DNA from: Candidatus Methanomethylophilus sp. UBA78
Lineage (GTDB): Archaea > Thermoplasmatota > Thermoplasmata > Methanomassiliicoccales > Methanomethylophilaceae
NCBI GenBank assembly: GCA_002503545.1
Contig: DARY01000027.1
Coordinates: 17,387-81,386 of the forward strand
Reading direction: 5' to 3'
Length of the DNA: 64,000 nt
Under the pieces are notes generated by a model. That model saw nothing but the letters and a program-made list of their open reading frames with translations, did not search any database and was not told the origin of the DNA. This document shows, one piece after another, positions 8,509 to 16,380 of the stretch. The position numbers and the translations under genes are program-made. Each line of letters opens with the position of its first letter. The first letter of the stretch is position 1.

Positions 8509-9771
8509 ATGGAGAAAGGTACCGCGGGAGGCGTGCGCATCGTCGAGAGGGAGGGCGTCTACGGCGTCCTCGCGGGGGACGGGAGGTTCTCGCCCGTCTA
8601 CCGCGTGCCGGAGGAGGCGGACCCCCCGCGCATCCCGCGCTGGGTCTCCGACCTCGGCGGTACGGAGTGGGACTCCTGCGTCGCCTTCGTCAGGCATGCG
8701 GAGCGCCCCGCCCACTTCCTGAGCGACAGGGAGGGGATCGGCTCCACCGACCTCACCCCGCGGGGGAGGGAGGACTCCCGCCTCCTCGGCTCGCTCCTGA
8801 AGGGTTACGATCTGGCACTCGCCTCCAGCCCCGTCTCCCGCTGCGTGTCGACCTGTGCCGGGGTCGCGGAGGGGTACGGCAGGGATATACCGGTGGATAT
8901 GAGGCAGGAGATAGGCGGTTTCGGGACCGCCATGTACCTGGACGGCTACGCCGGGTTCTTCTACCGCGAGCCGGGGACCACCGCCGTCCTGGGGAACCTC
9001 GGCGGACGCCCCATACCGGGCTGGCACCCCCTCGCGGAGTGCGTACGGAGGATGATGGACATCATCGTCCCTTACCTGTCGAGGGAGGGCACCCTTACCC
9101 TGTGCGTCAGCCACGACCTCTTCGTCGCCCATCTGGCGGGCGGGACCACCGGCCGCTTCCCCCTCGACAGGTGGATCGGCTACCTGGACGGCGTCCTCGT
9201 CTGCCGGCGCGGGGAGGAGGTGCGCATCGTATGGGACGGGACCGGCACCCCGTACACGGGCCCTTTCGGGACGGCCGACATCTCCCCCTCGAACGCCCCG
9301 CGCGATCTGGCACTCCCCGCCTCCGGGGACATCCCCGAGGTGAGGGACTTCCCGCGGGACGGCATCGCGTGGGCCGGTGCCCCGAGCGACGGCAAGCGCC
9401 TCCTCATCGACTCGCGCGGCTACTTCCGCCACGTCTGCGACGACGGCTATCTGGTCTGCGGGCAGACTTATGACTGGGCAGGGGATTTCATCGACGGCGT
9501 CGCCCCCGTGGCCCTCGAGGGGGTAGGGGCGACATTCATCACCGATTTCGGGGACCTTCTGCACAACAGGTGGTTCCGCGAGGTCAGGAACTACCGCGGC
9601 GGGGCCGCCGCCGTCAGGGACCGCGGGGGATGGTTCCACGTGGACCGCGGCGGGGAGCCCCTCTACCCCGAGCGTTACGACTCCGTGACCGATCTGGAGG
9701 ACGGTGTCTGCCTCTGCACCAGGGACGGCGTGACGGTGGAGAGGGGACCCGCCTCTGGCAAACCTTTTTAA
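8509..9771 (+). CDS. Histidine phosphatase domain fused to WG-like repeats
   Basis: 420 residues. A short N-terminal repeat-like strand segment (REGVYGVLAGDGRFSPVY) precedes a histidine phosphatase/phosphoglycerate mutase-like domain with VRHAERP (H63, nucleophile candidate; RHA rather than the usual RHG) and the second catalytic histidine in CVSHDLFVAH. The last ~130 residues hold WG-like repeat units (FGDLLHNRWFREVRNYRGG, AVRDRGGWFHVDRGG). The phosphatase part is likely intracellular and acts on a small phosphorylated metabolite or protein; WG repeats usually mediate binding. The protein is not in an obvious operon. The stop lies just upstream of a tRNA gene. Confidence 0.75.
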   Translation: MEKGTAGGVRIVEREGVYGVLAGDGRFSPVYRVPEEADPPRIPRWVSDLGGTEWDSCVAFVRHAERPAHFLSDREGIGSTDLTPRGREDSRLLGSLLKGYDLALASSPVSRCVSTCAGVAEGYGRDIPVDMRQEIGGFGTAMYLDGYAGFFYREPGTTAVLGNLGGRPIPGWHPLAECVRRMMDIIVPYLSREGTLTLCVSHDLFVAHLAGGTTGRFPLDRWIGYLDGVLVCRRGEEVRIVWDGTGTPYTGPFGTADISPSNAPRDLALPASGDIPEVRDFPRDGIAWAGAPSDGKRLLIDSRGYFRHVCDDGYLVCGQTYDWAGDFIDGVAPVALEGVGATFITDFGDLLHNRWFREVRNYRGGAAAVRDRGGWFHVDRGGEPLYPERYDSVTDLEDGVCLCTRDGVTVERGPASGKPF

Positions 9772-9797
9772 TCAAGTACCAGATACGACGGGTTACG

Positions 9798-9884
9798 GCC
9801 GAGATAGCCCAGCCCGGTAAGACGCAAGCCTGGAAAGCTTGTGGGAGCAATCCCTCGGGAGTTCAAATCTCCCTCTCGGCGCCA
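9798..9884 (+). tRNA. tRNA-Ser (GGA), CCA encoded
   Basis: The acceptor stem GCCGAGA (9798-9804) pairs with TCTCGGC (9874-9880), discriminator G, then CCA in the DNA. The anticodon arm CAAGC-CTGGAAA-GCTTG carries anticodon GGA, which reads UCC/UCU serine codons. A long class II variable arm (GGGA-GCAA-TCCC) and the T arm GGGAG-TTCAAAT-CTCCC complete it. No intron is visible. Confidence 0.93.
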
Positions 9885-10211
9885 TTATTGCCTTATTACA
9901 TTAAAATCGAACTCGCAGAGCCGTAAACCATGTCGGTTCTTATCAAGGCTCGCATGGCGTCCGTTGCCATATGTGCATTCTATGCATCGCCAGCCACCGT
10001 CTGTCCGGTGCCGCCGCATGTGCGGAGAACCCTCTGTCCGCTCCGACCTCCCTCCGGTACTGGGCCATCTTCTGTCCAGGTTGTTGAGTGTCGATTCCGG
10101 CCGGCTCTCTTAACGTAGACGAAAAACCGTGTCCAAAGCAGAAAGTAACCATATGCTACGGTTCACCGCCAAATACTTATTGTCTCGGGGCGTCATAAAT
10201 TCCGAAAGGAC
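9885..10211 (+). other. Intergenic region between tRNA-Ser and MNT gene
   Basis: No convincing gene. Short frames are present but lack family features or codon bias. The last 50 bases contain a TATA-like AAATACTT (about 10171-10178) and a GAAAGGA ribosome-binding site for the MNT gene. Lower GC than the flanks and the position next to a tRNA suggest remnants of an insertion, but I find no repeat of the tRNA 3' end. Confidence 0.4.
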
Positions 10212-10526
10212 ATGTTCGACTACGGGAAAGCAGAGGAAGCAGTCAGGAAGATCATAGCATCTGTGAATCCCAAAATGATAATCGTTTTCGGCTCGGTTGC
10301 GCGCCGTGAGGCGCGCGACGACAGCGACCTCGATCTCCTGGTGGTTTTCGAGGGAGATGTCGATGAAAAGCAGATGTATTATTCAATATCCGGTCTTTTC
10401 ATCGGTTTGCACCTGCCGTTTGACCTGATCATCATGTCCGAGGACAAATTCAACCGCTACAAAGATGATGGGTTCTCGTTCACGCACGAAGTGGTTTCCA
10501 CAGGGGAGATCGTTTATGCCCAATGA
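10212..10526 (+). CDS. MNT-type minimal nucleotidyltransferase (antitoxin)
   Basis: 104 residues with the nucleotidyltransferase core FGSVARREARDDSDLDLLVVF (GSxxR...DSDLD, two metal-binding aspartates) and a third acidic residue in PFDLIIM. This is the minimal-nucleotidyltransferase family that acts as antitoxin to HEPN RNases by adding AMP to them. A ribosome-binding site (GAAAGGA) precedes the ATG. The next frame starts inside this gene's stop region (11-base overlap), the usual MNT-HEPN arrangement, but the HEPN partner is truncated. Confidence 0.85.
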   Translation: MFDYGKAEEAVRKIIASVNPKMIIVFGSVARREARDDSDLDLLVVFEGDVDEKQMYYSISGLFIGLHLPFDLIIMSEDKFNRYKDDGFSFTHEVVSTGEIVYAQ

Positions 10527-10674
10527 TGATTCGAACGAATCCATCATCGCGGCTGAACAAGACCTCAGCGCTCTGGAAGATCTTAGACGATTCGGGTTCG
10601 GTTTATCGCCGCAATCGTGTACATTCGGATCATCAGAGGTAATCATCGACCATGGAGACGTATTGCTTGCTTGA
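10516..10674 (+). pseudogene. Truncated HEPN toxin partner of the MNT gene
   Basis: Begins ATG 10516, overlapping the MNT stop. It reads MPNDDSNESIIAAEQDLSAL, the kind of first helix (A..DL.AL) that opens HEPN domains, but the similarity ends after about 25 residues. The frame stops at 10674 after 52 codons, where HEPN toxins usually have 110-140 residues and an RxxxxH active site near the end. No such motif is present, so the toxin is probably dead and the pair a relic. Confidence 0.5.
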
Positions 10675-10788
10675 TGGGCTGTGCTGTTGTTCCGAATGTC
10701 TGGTATGACATAATTTCCAATGTTTCCGATTGCCATTTCTTATTCCTCGCAATGGTGTATTGAAGAAGTTTAGACAACTTGGCAAAAG

Positions 10789-12009
10789 GTGAAAGAGGAC
10801 GTTACCGCCGGTGCGGTCCACATCACCGGACCCAAGGGGTGCGGGAAGAGTACGACGGGCGCACGCCAATGCGCCACCGAGTACCGTCTGCAGGACCCCG
10901 AGGGCGCGTCCCTGAGGATGCTGGCGGCGACCAAGCCCTCCGAACTGTTCAAAGCCGAGAAACCGATACTGCTGGACGAGTGGGGGGAGGTCCCGTCCCT
11001 CTGGGACGCCGTCAGGAACGAGGTCGACAGGAGCGACACGATGGGCGGTTTCATCCTCACGGGTTCCTCGGTACCCAGGGAGGAAGGGTACCGCCATTCC
11101 GGTGTGGACAGGATGGCGCCCATGAGGATGCGTACGATGTCGCTTTTCGAGTCGGGGGATTCGGACGGCTCCGTCTCCCTGGGATCCCTGTTCGACGGGG
11201 ATCTCGAGGTCTCCGGCAGATCGTCCCACACTTTAGGCGACATAGCGTTCCTGATCGTCAGGGGCGGATGGCCCAGGAGTGTCCGTGTCGACAGGGAGTA
11301 TGCGCAGGACGTGGTGATGAACTACTACAACGCCACCATCGGGATAGACGCGTTCAGGGTCGACGGCAGGAAGAAGAACGTGGAGGCGGTGGACAGGCTC
11401 ATGCGTTCGTATGCCAGGAACATCTCCACCACGGCATCGATGAAATCGATCATCGACGACGTGATATCCCGCGACAGGCTGGTCACCCAATCAACCGTGG
11501 AGGAATATGTTGATTCGCTGACCAGGCTGTTCATAATCGAGGATGTGCCCGCATGGTCCCATAACGTCAGGTCCAAATCGGCGATCAGGACGACGCCCAA
11601 AAGGCATCTCGCGGACCCGTCGCTCGCGGCCGCATCCCTGAACATGGACGGGGAGAAGCTGATCTCCGACATGAAGACGTTCGGGTTCTTCTTCGAATCC
11701 CTCTGCGTGAGGGACCTGAGGGTGTATGCGGACCCTCTGAAAGGCAAGGTGAGGCATTACCGCGACGGCAACGGTCTCGAGGTGGATGCCATCGTCGAAC
11801 TGCGTGACGGCAGATGGGGGGCGATAGAGGTCAAGATGGGCGCGGGCGACATCCCCGAGGCCGAGGAGAACCTCGTGAAACTGAGGGACCTGGTGGTGGA
11901 CGGAGGAGGCCGGGAGCCGGCCTTCATGATGGTCCTGATATCGGCCGGATACGTCTCGGTGACGGAGAAAGGCGTACTCGCGGTCCCGATAGGGTGCCTG
12001 GGGCCGTGA
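10789..12009 (+). CDS. AAA ATPase with DUF4143-type C-terminus (start uncertain)
   Basis: 406 residues from GTG 10789. Walker A ITGPKGCGKSTT lies only 13 residues in, about 15-20 residues earlier than in relatives. Walker B-like PILLDEWGEVPSLWD, sensor FILTGSS, and a C-terminal nuclease-like half (FFFESLCVRDLRVYA ... LEVDAIVELRDGRWGAIEVK) match the large DUF4143 ATPase family of unknown role. Reading upstream in frame gives ATG 10720, then TAG at 10771-10773, then the GTG: 23 extra residues if UAG is decoded. Either the 5' end is damaged, GTG is the true start, or UAG is read (see findings). It ends against the convergent methyltransferase. Confidence 0.75.
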   Translation: MKEDVTAGAVHITGPKGCGKSTTGARQCATEYRLQDPEGASLRMLAATKPSELFKAEKPILLDEWGEVPSLWDAVRNEVDRSDTMGGFILTGSSVPREEGYRHSGVDRMAPMRMRTMSLFESGDSDGSVSLGSLFDGDLEVSGRSSHTLGDIAFLIVRGGWPRSVRVDREYAQDVVMNYYNATIGIDAFRVDGRKKNVEAVDRLMRSYARNISTTASMKSIIDDVISRDRLVTQSTVEEYVDSLTRLFIIEDVPAWSHNVRSKSAIRTTPKRHLADPSLAAASLNMDGEKLISDMKTFGFFFESLCVRDLRVYADPLKGKVRHYRDGNGLEVDAIVELRDGRWGAIEVKMGAGDIPEAEENLVKLRDLVVDGGGREPAFMMVLISAGYVSVTEKGVLAVPIGCLGP

Positions 12010-12020
12010 CGGCCCCCAGG
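11997..12020 (+). terminator. Stem-loop between convergent genes
   Basis: CCTGGGGCCGT (11997-12007) pairs with ACGGCCCCCAGG (12009-12020) with one bulged C. It overlaps the stop of the AAA ATPase and lies 3 bases beyond the end of the convergent methyltransferase gene, so it could end transcripts from both sides. There is no T-run. Confidence 0.45.
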
Positions 12021-12023
12021 TGT

Positions 12024-13064
12024 TCAGGACGGGCCCCTCTTCTCGAACACGAGCATCTCGGATTCCCGGTCGAAGCCCTCTCTCGACACCAGTGCGATGC
12101 CGGCTTTGGCAAGCTCCTCTATGTAGACGTCGCCCTCGTTGGAAGCGGCGGCGGAGTGCCTCTTATCCCCCTTCCTGAAGCCGTCCCATGCCCTCAGATT
12201 CCATTCGAGGTTCCGTAAGGCTCCCGTCGTGGCGGCGGCCGTATGGCGCCTGACCGCCAGCCTGCCTCCGGGGCTGAGTGCCGCGGCGATGTTAGGTACG
12301 AGTTTGGGGTCTGAGCAGGCTGGGTTGAAGGATATGAACATGAGGTCGTTGCCCCCGGGAATCGGGTCCTCGTACAGATCCCCAGGTACGAGTTCCAGCG
12401 GGACACCGTAGTCGCGGCAGTACTTCTCCGCCGTCTTCAGTATTCTTGGGCGGTCGAACACCCTCCCCTTGAGCTCCGGATGTCTGGCACATAGCCCTAT
12501 CATATACAGTCCGTGTCCTCCGCCGACGTCGGTCATGGTGCCGGAAAGATGTCCCAGATGCTCTTCCAGGTACGTTATCACCTTGCCAGTGGAGCCTCCC
12601 CTGGCGCCAGTAGCTATCATCGTTATCCACTTCTCGCCGAAGAACTCCTTCTGGCTCACAATTTCTGGACCATCCTGCACGCGCTGTACCAGCGTCTCCC
12701 ACCCCCTCATTCTCTCGGCGGATGCGGCTATGCTCTCCTTCTGGCAGAAGGGGGACGATTCCGTGAAGAACAGCTCCGCCGCAGGTGCGTTCGAGTATAG
12801 GTCCCCCTCCTTTATGAGGAGTCCCATCTCGGTCAGGCAGTCGCAGAGCAGTCCCGTCATCGCGGGATCGGCTCCAATCCTCTTCGCCAATGTTTCCTTG
12901 TCGGATGGATGTGCCAGATTATCGAATATCCCCATATTCGCCGATGTCTCCAGCACTCTGAAGGCGCGGTAGCCGTCGATGTACTCCTCTATCTTGTTCC
13001 TGTACTCTCCCCATTCCGGGTTCGGTACTCTGGCTAGGTCTTTAGGATCATATTTAGTGTTCAT
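12024..13064 (-). CDS. SAM-dependent O-methyltransferase-like protein, coupled to transporter operon
   Basis: 346 residues from ATG 13062-13064. The N-terminal half is a winged-helix dimerisation region as in plant-type and hydroxyneurosporene-type O-methyltransferases (YRAFRVLETSANMGIFDNLA). The C-terminal half has SAM motif I TDVGGGHGLYMIG and a later LSPGGRLAVR strand. The start is chosen because it overlaps the upstream ABC ATPase stop by 11 bases; an upstream extension would run far into that gene. It is the last gene of the substrate-binding protein/permease/ATPase operon, suggesting that it acts on the imported ligand (a corrinoid or siderophore-like compound) or on something made in response to metal limitation. 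The acceptor is unknown. Confidence 0.8.
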   Translation of the reverse strand: MNTKYDPKDLARVPNPEWGEYRNKIEEYIDGYRAFRVLETSANMGIFDNLAHPSDKETLAKRIGADPAMTGLLCDCLTEMGLLIKEGDLYSNAPAAELFFTESSPFCQKESIAASAERMRGWETLVQRVQDGPEIVSQKEFFGEKWITMIATGARGGSTGKVITYLEEHLGHLSGTMTDVGGGHGLYMIGLCARHPELKGRVFDRPRILKTAEKYCRDYGVPLELVPGDLYEDPIPGGNDLMFISFNPACSDPKLVPNIAAALSPGGRLAVRRHTAAATTGALRNLEWNLRAWDGFRKGDKRHSAAASNEGDVYIEELAKAGIALVSREGFDRESEMLVFEKRGPS

Positions 13065-13917
13065 GTTCTCCAGTCCTATTGGGTCTCCCGGTGAAGATGT
13101 GGTCCGCGGCGCTGTGTGGATGGATGTGGTCGCAGATGTGCTCCCTCGCCGCTCTTCCATGCACGGTTCTGCAGGGTACTATGACGGGGACGGAGCCGTG
13201 GTCAATGACGTCCACATCCATCCCGTACACCCTCTTGACCAATTCCGGGGTGATTATCTCCCTTCCTCCGCAGGCCTCCATGCGCCCGTCCTTGACGAAT
13301 ACGAGTACGTCCGAGTAGTACGAGGAGAGGTTGATGTCGTGCATGGTCATGACCGCGCAGACGCCGAGGTGCGAGACCATCTCCGACACCATTTCCATGG
13401 TGCGATGCTGGTTGGTTATGTCGAGGTTGTTGGTCGGTTCGTCCAGCATCATCACCTTGGATTCCTGGGCGATCGCCCTCGCGATCTGCACCTTCTGGAA
13501 CTCCCCTCCGCTGATGCGGTCGACGTACTCCAGTGCCAGGTCCCCGAGCCCCATCCTGCCCACCGCCCTGCTGGTGATCTCCAGGTCCTTCGCGGTGACG
13601 CTGAGGTTCACGTAGGGTTTCCTCCCCAGGAGGACGGAGTCGTAGACGGTCATGTGCACCCTCGGTACCGTCTGCGGGACGAAGGCGAGGTTCCTCGCCA
13701 ATTCGTTCTTCGTCATTTGCGAAACCTCCTTCCCGTCGATGGTGATGCTGCCGCCGTCCGGCTTAAGGATGCCGCACATGCATCTCATCATCGTCGTCTT
13801 GCCGACCCCGTTCGGTCCGAGGATGGAGACCGTCTGCCCCTTCCCCGCAGAGAAGGAGATCCCGTCCAGCACCTTTCTGTCACCGAACGAGAAGGAGAGG
13901 CCATCGACCTTCAGCAT
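13054..13917 (-). CDS. ABC transporter ATPase, FecE/BtuD type
   Basis: 287 residues from ATG 13915-13917. Complete ABC ATPase: Walker A LGPNGVGKTT, Q-loop FVPQTV, signature RISGGEFQKVQIARA, Walker B VMMLDEPTNNLD, switch histidine TMHDINLSS. It belongs to the iron-siderophore/cobalamin/haem uptake class and energises the FecCD-like permease upstream, whose stop it overlaps by 7 bases. The methyltransferase overlaps its own end. Substrate is not determinable from this subunit. Confidence 0.93.
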   Translation of the reverse strand: MLKVDGLSFSFGDRKVLDGISFSAGKGQTVSILGPNGVGKTTMMRCMCGILKPDGGSITIDGKEVSQMTKNELARNLAFVPQTVPRVHMTVYDSVLLGRKPYVNLSVTAKDLEITSRAVGRMGLGDLALEYVDRISGGEFQKVQIARAIAQESKVMMLDEPTNNLDITNQHRTMEMVSEMVSHLGVCAVMTMHDINLSSYYSDVLVFVKDGRMEACGGREIITPELVKRVYGMDVDVIDHGSVPVIVPCRTVHGRAAREHICDHIHPHSAADHIFTGRPNRTGEHEH

Positions 13918-14990
13918 ATCCTCGACCTCCTTCCTATGAGGATGGCTATGAACACCGGCCCTCCGATGACGGAGGTTATTATCCCCACCGGGACCGACGT
14001 GCCGATGGCCGCCGGGAGTACGTGTGCGGCGAAGATGTTCGATACCAGCATGACCGTCGCACCGACCAGTGCCGAGCCGACGAGCCGGTACCTGTAGTCG
14101 CTGCCGATCAGCCTCTTCACGATGTGGGGTGCGATGAGTCCCACGAAGCCTATGACGCCCATGAACGTCACCACGATGGCGGTGACGAAGGACGATACGA
14201 TGAGACCGGTTATCCTGGTATTCCTTATGTTCACCCCCAGGCCTCCCGCCATGTCGTCCCCCGCCTCCATAGCATTGTAGTCCCACCTCTTGTAGAAGAA
14301 GTAGACGAATGCCATCAGCAGGGCGAAGAAGATGATGGGCATGTTGGTCCAGGAGGCCTTCGAGAGGCTCCCGAACTGCCAGAAGACGATGGTCGAGAGC
14401 GTTGCCTCGGATGCGAAGTACTGCAGGAATCCGTGGGCTGAGCTGAATATCGCACCGATGGCGACTCCGGCCAGGATGACGGTCTCCGGGGAGGAGTCCG
14501 TTAACTTTATCAGCAGCAGGATGACGCCCACAGAGACCATGGCGAAGACGAAGGCGGCCACGGTGACGGTGTAGGGGTTGTTGACGGTCTGTGCGGACAT
14601 GACCCCTCCGCCCAGGATCATTATGCCGAACCCCGCCCCGAAGGCGGCGGCATTGGAGATGCCGAGCGTGGAGGGGGAGGCCATGGGGTTCCGGAGGATC
14701 CCCTGCATGACCGATCCGGTGAGACCGAGGGCGGACCCGCAGAGGATCGCCGCGATTATGGCTGGCAGCCTCCAGTCGTATACCGTCCAGGTCATGACCG
14801 GGTCATCCTTGTGGATCAGGGTGTGTATGATGTCTCCGTACGACATGTCGGCCGCCCCAAGCCTTATGGTGACCAGCGACAGCACGAGAACCAGAGCTGC
14901 CATCGCGATGATGAAGTTCACCTTCAGGACCGTCTTTTTCAGATATCCGGTCGTTATGTCCGAATAGTCGTCGACGGTGATGTCGTCCAT
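13911..14990 (-). CDS. ABC transporter permease, FecCD/BtuC type
   Basis: About 359 residues from ATG 14990; a TTG at 15015-15017 directly after the binding-protein stop would add nine. Nine or ten membrane segments are visible, with the family's conserved stretches: YDWRLPAIIAAILCGSALGL, MQGILRNPMASPSTLGISNA, and FVGLIAPHIVKRLIGSDYR near the C-terminus. It forms the homodimeric channel for a metal-chelate or corrinoid. It sits between the binding protein (upstream, about 1 base if TTG is used) and ATPase (7-base overlap). Confidence 0.93.
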   Translation of the reverse strand: MDDITVDDYSDITTGYLKKTVLKVNFIIAMAALVLVLSLVTIRLGAADMSYGDIIHTLIHKDDPVMTWTVYDWRLPAIIAAILCGSALGLTGSVMQGILRNPMASPSTLGISNAAAFGAGFGIMILGGGVMSAQTVNNPYTVTVAAFVFAMVSVGVILLLIKLTDSSPETVILAGVAIGAIFSSAHGFLQYFASEATLSTIVFWQFGSLSKASWTNMPIIFFALLMAFVYFFYKRWDYNAMEAGDDMAGGLGVNIRNTRITGLIVSSFVTAIVVTFMGVIGFVGLIAPHIVKRLIGSDYRYRLVGSALVGATVMLVSNIFAAHVLPAAIGTSVPVGIITSVIGGPVFIAILIGRRSRIC

Positions 14991-15018
14991 CGTCCTCGGG
15001 GCACAGGCGTCGGTCAAA

Positions 15019-16272
15019 TCAGGCCGCTCCCGTCAGCACGTAGTTCTCCCCGGTTTTCTCGACCGCGACCTCCTTGAAAACCTCGGTGTCGCATCCGGCC
15101 GAGATGCCCAGGTCGTGGTAGTAGACCATCATGTTGTCCAGGGTGTCCTCCCCCGCCGCACCGTAGAGCGACACGAACACTGCCGAAGCCCTCTCCAGCA
15201 GGATCTCGTAGTCCGGGGTGCCGTAATTAAGGTAGGCCATGAAGTACGCTCCCGCCAGAACGCAGTCCCAGTTGGCGCCGTGGCTGATGGCGGGCAGTGT
15301 CATGAAGGTCTTCACGTCGTTGCCGGGGTTGTCGTCATGGTTCTTCTGGTATATGTTCAGAAGCACCCCTTGGCTGTTCGGGGACAGTATCTGAGCCTTG
15401 TCGAACCCTTTGCCGACACCGAAGGTTCCGGGGTCCACGACCATGCAGTCGAATGTCAGACCATTGACGTACTCGGGACTGTTGTCGATCCTGTTTTCAC
15501 TTGTCTGGGTCATTGCGTTTTTCCCACCGACGAGAGACAGGGTCGGATATGGGTTGTAAGTGGATGTAAGCGGATTGGCGCCCTGGTTGATCGGACCGCC
15601 GATGTAAATGGTGTACTCCGGTTCGCCCGTGCAGTACCCCCTTATCGCATCGATGTTGTCCTGGAATATACTCTTGACATCCTCCGCACGGGCCTTGTTC
15701 TTCAGGAGCTTCCCGTACAGGTCCGCCTGGTCGATGAACCTCTTGCAGAGTTTGTAATCGGAGTCCCAGAATCCTCTGCCCTCCATGTCGCTCATGGTAT
15801 CGACGACGGCCAGCGGGAACAGATTTCCCAGCGAATCGCATTTGTCCTTGTTGGTTTTGTACGTCATGTCGTTGACGAGGATCAGACTCGGCCTGAGTTG
15901 GACTATCTTCTCCGAATCGTCGAGGTTGTCGTTGGAATGCGTCGCGACATTCTTCAGTATGTCTGCATAGGCATAGGAATATGCCAGCGCACCAGTTTTG
16001 ATGCTTTTCTGTATGCCGAGGTCGATCATGACGACCTTCTGCATCTCCTCGGGGAAGTATGCGAGCCACCGCAGGGCGCTCAGCCTCCCTACGGTGACTA
16101 TGCCGTTGTCCAGGTTCTCGGGGATGAGCACCTCCCTGCCTGCGTAGTCGGTTACCGTCTCGTCGGAGACGTCGCTGTTGTCGGAACCGTTGTCGGACAG
16201 GATGTATGTCGAGACGCCGGCCGCCACCACTATCGCGACTACGAGTATGACGGCGATATGTTTGTTGACCAT
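15019..16272 (-). CDS. ABC transporter substrate-binding protein (metal chelate/corrinoid)
   Basis: 417 residues from ATG 16272; a GTG nine bases upstream is possible. A hydrophobic N-terminal segment (IAVILVVAIVVAAGVSTYIL) is a signal or membrane anchor, followed by a Ser/Asp-rich linker. The remainder has the class III binding-protein pattern: TDYAGREVLIPENLDNGIVTV, VQLRPSLILVND, VVDPGTFG. It sits outside the membrane and delivers ligand to the FecCD-like permease. A second such protein at 57535 carries a dockerin-like insert that this one lacks. Iron, haem or cobamide are possible ligands. Confidence 0.9.
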   Translation of the reverse strand: MVNKHIAVILVVAIVVAAGVSTYILSDNGSDNSDVSDETVTDYAGREVLIPENLDNGIVTVGRLSALRWLAYFPEEMQKVVMIDLGIQKSIKTGALAYSYAYADILKNVATHSNDNLDDSEKIVQLRPSLILVNDMTYKTNKDKCDSLGNLFPLAVVDTMSDMEGRGFWDSDYKLCKRFIDQADLYGKLLKNKARAEDVKSIFQDNIDAIRGYCTGEPEYTIYIGGPINQGANPLTSTYNPYPTLSLVGGKNAMTQTSENRIDNSPEYVNGLTFDCMVVDPGTFGVGKGFDKAQILSPNSQGVLLNIYQKNHDDNPGNDVKTFMTLPAISHGANWDCVLAGAYFMAYLNYGTPDYEILLERASAVFVSLYGAAGEDTLDNMMVYYHDLGISAGCDTEVFKEVAVEKTGENYVLTGAA

Positions 16273-16281
16273 CTTAATCAC

Positions 16282-16323
16282 GTAATATTATTTCTAAAAT
16301 AAGTATTACCTAATGTTACTTAT
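16282..16323 (-). promoter_or_regulatory. AT-rich promoter with two nested dyads before the transporter operon
   Basis: Two symmetric elements overlap. GTAATA (16282-16287) - N16 - TATTAC (16304-16309) has the 6-16-6 geometry known for NikR operators. ATAAGTA (16299-16305) - N11 - TACTTAT (16317-16323) is a second perfect 7-base dyad. The TATA-like ATTATAAG on the minus strand places the transcript start inside the first dyad, as expected for a metal-dependent repressor site. Confidence 0.5.
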
Positions 16324-16380
16324 AATAATTGTTGAAATTATTTTTGTTACTAAATAAAAAATTAGTATGTCTAAACTGTT

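Noticed and set aside
8434..9639. Long minus-strand frame opposite the histidine phosphatase gene, and similar antisense frames over most GC-rich genes
   Set aside because: These mirror the codon pattern of the real genes and encode Asp/His/Arg/Gly-rich strings without family similarity.
9798..10211. tRNA-Ser as an attachment site of an integrated element
   Set aside because: No second copy of the tRNA 3' end and no integrase gene are present in the window, although the following 900 bases look disturbed.
13065..13160. Longer N-terminus for the methyltransferase (33 extra residues)
   Set aside because: The extension lies inside the upstream ATPase gene and is Ser/Thr/Pro-rich without family similarity; ATG 13062-13064 gives the family N-terminus.
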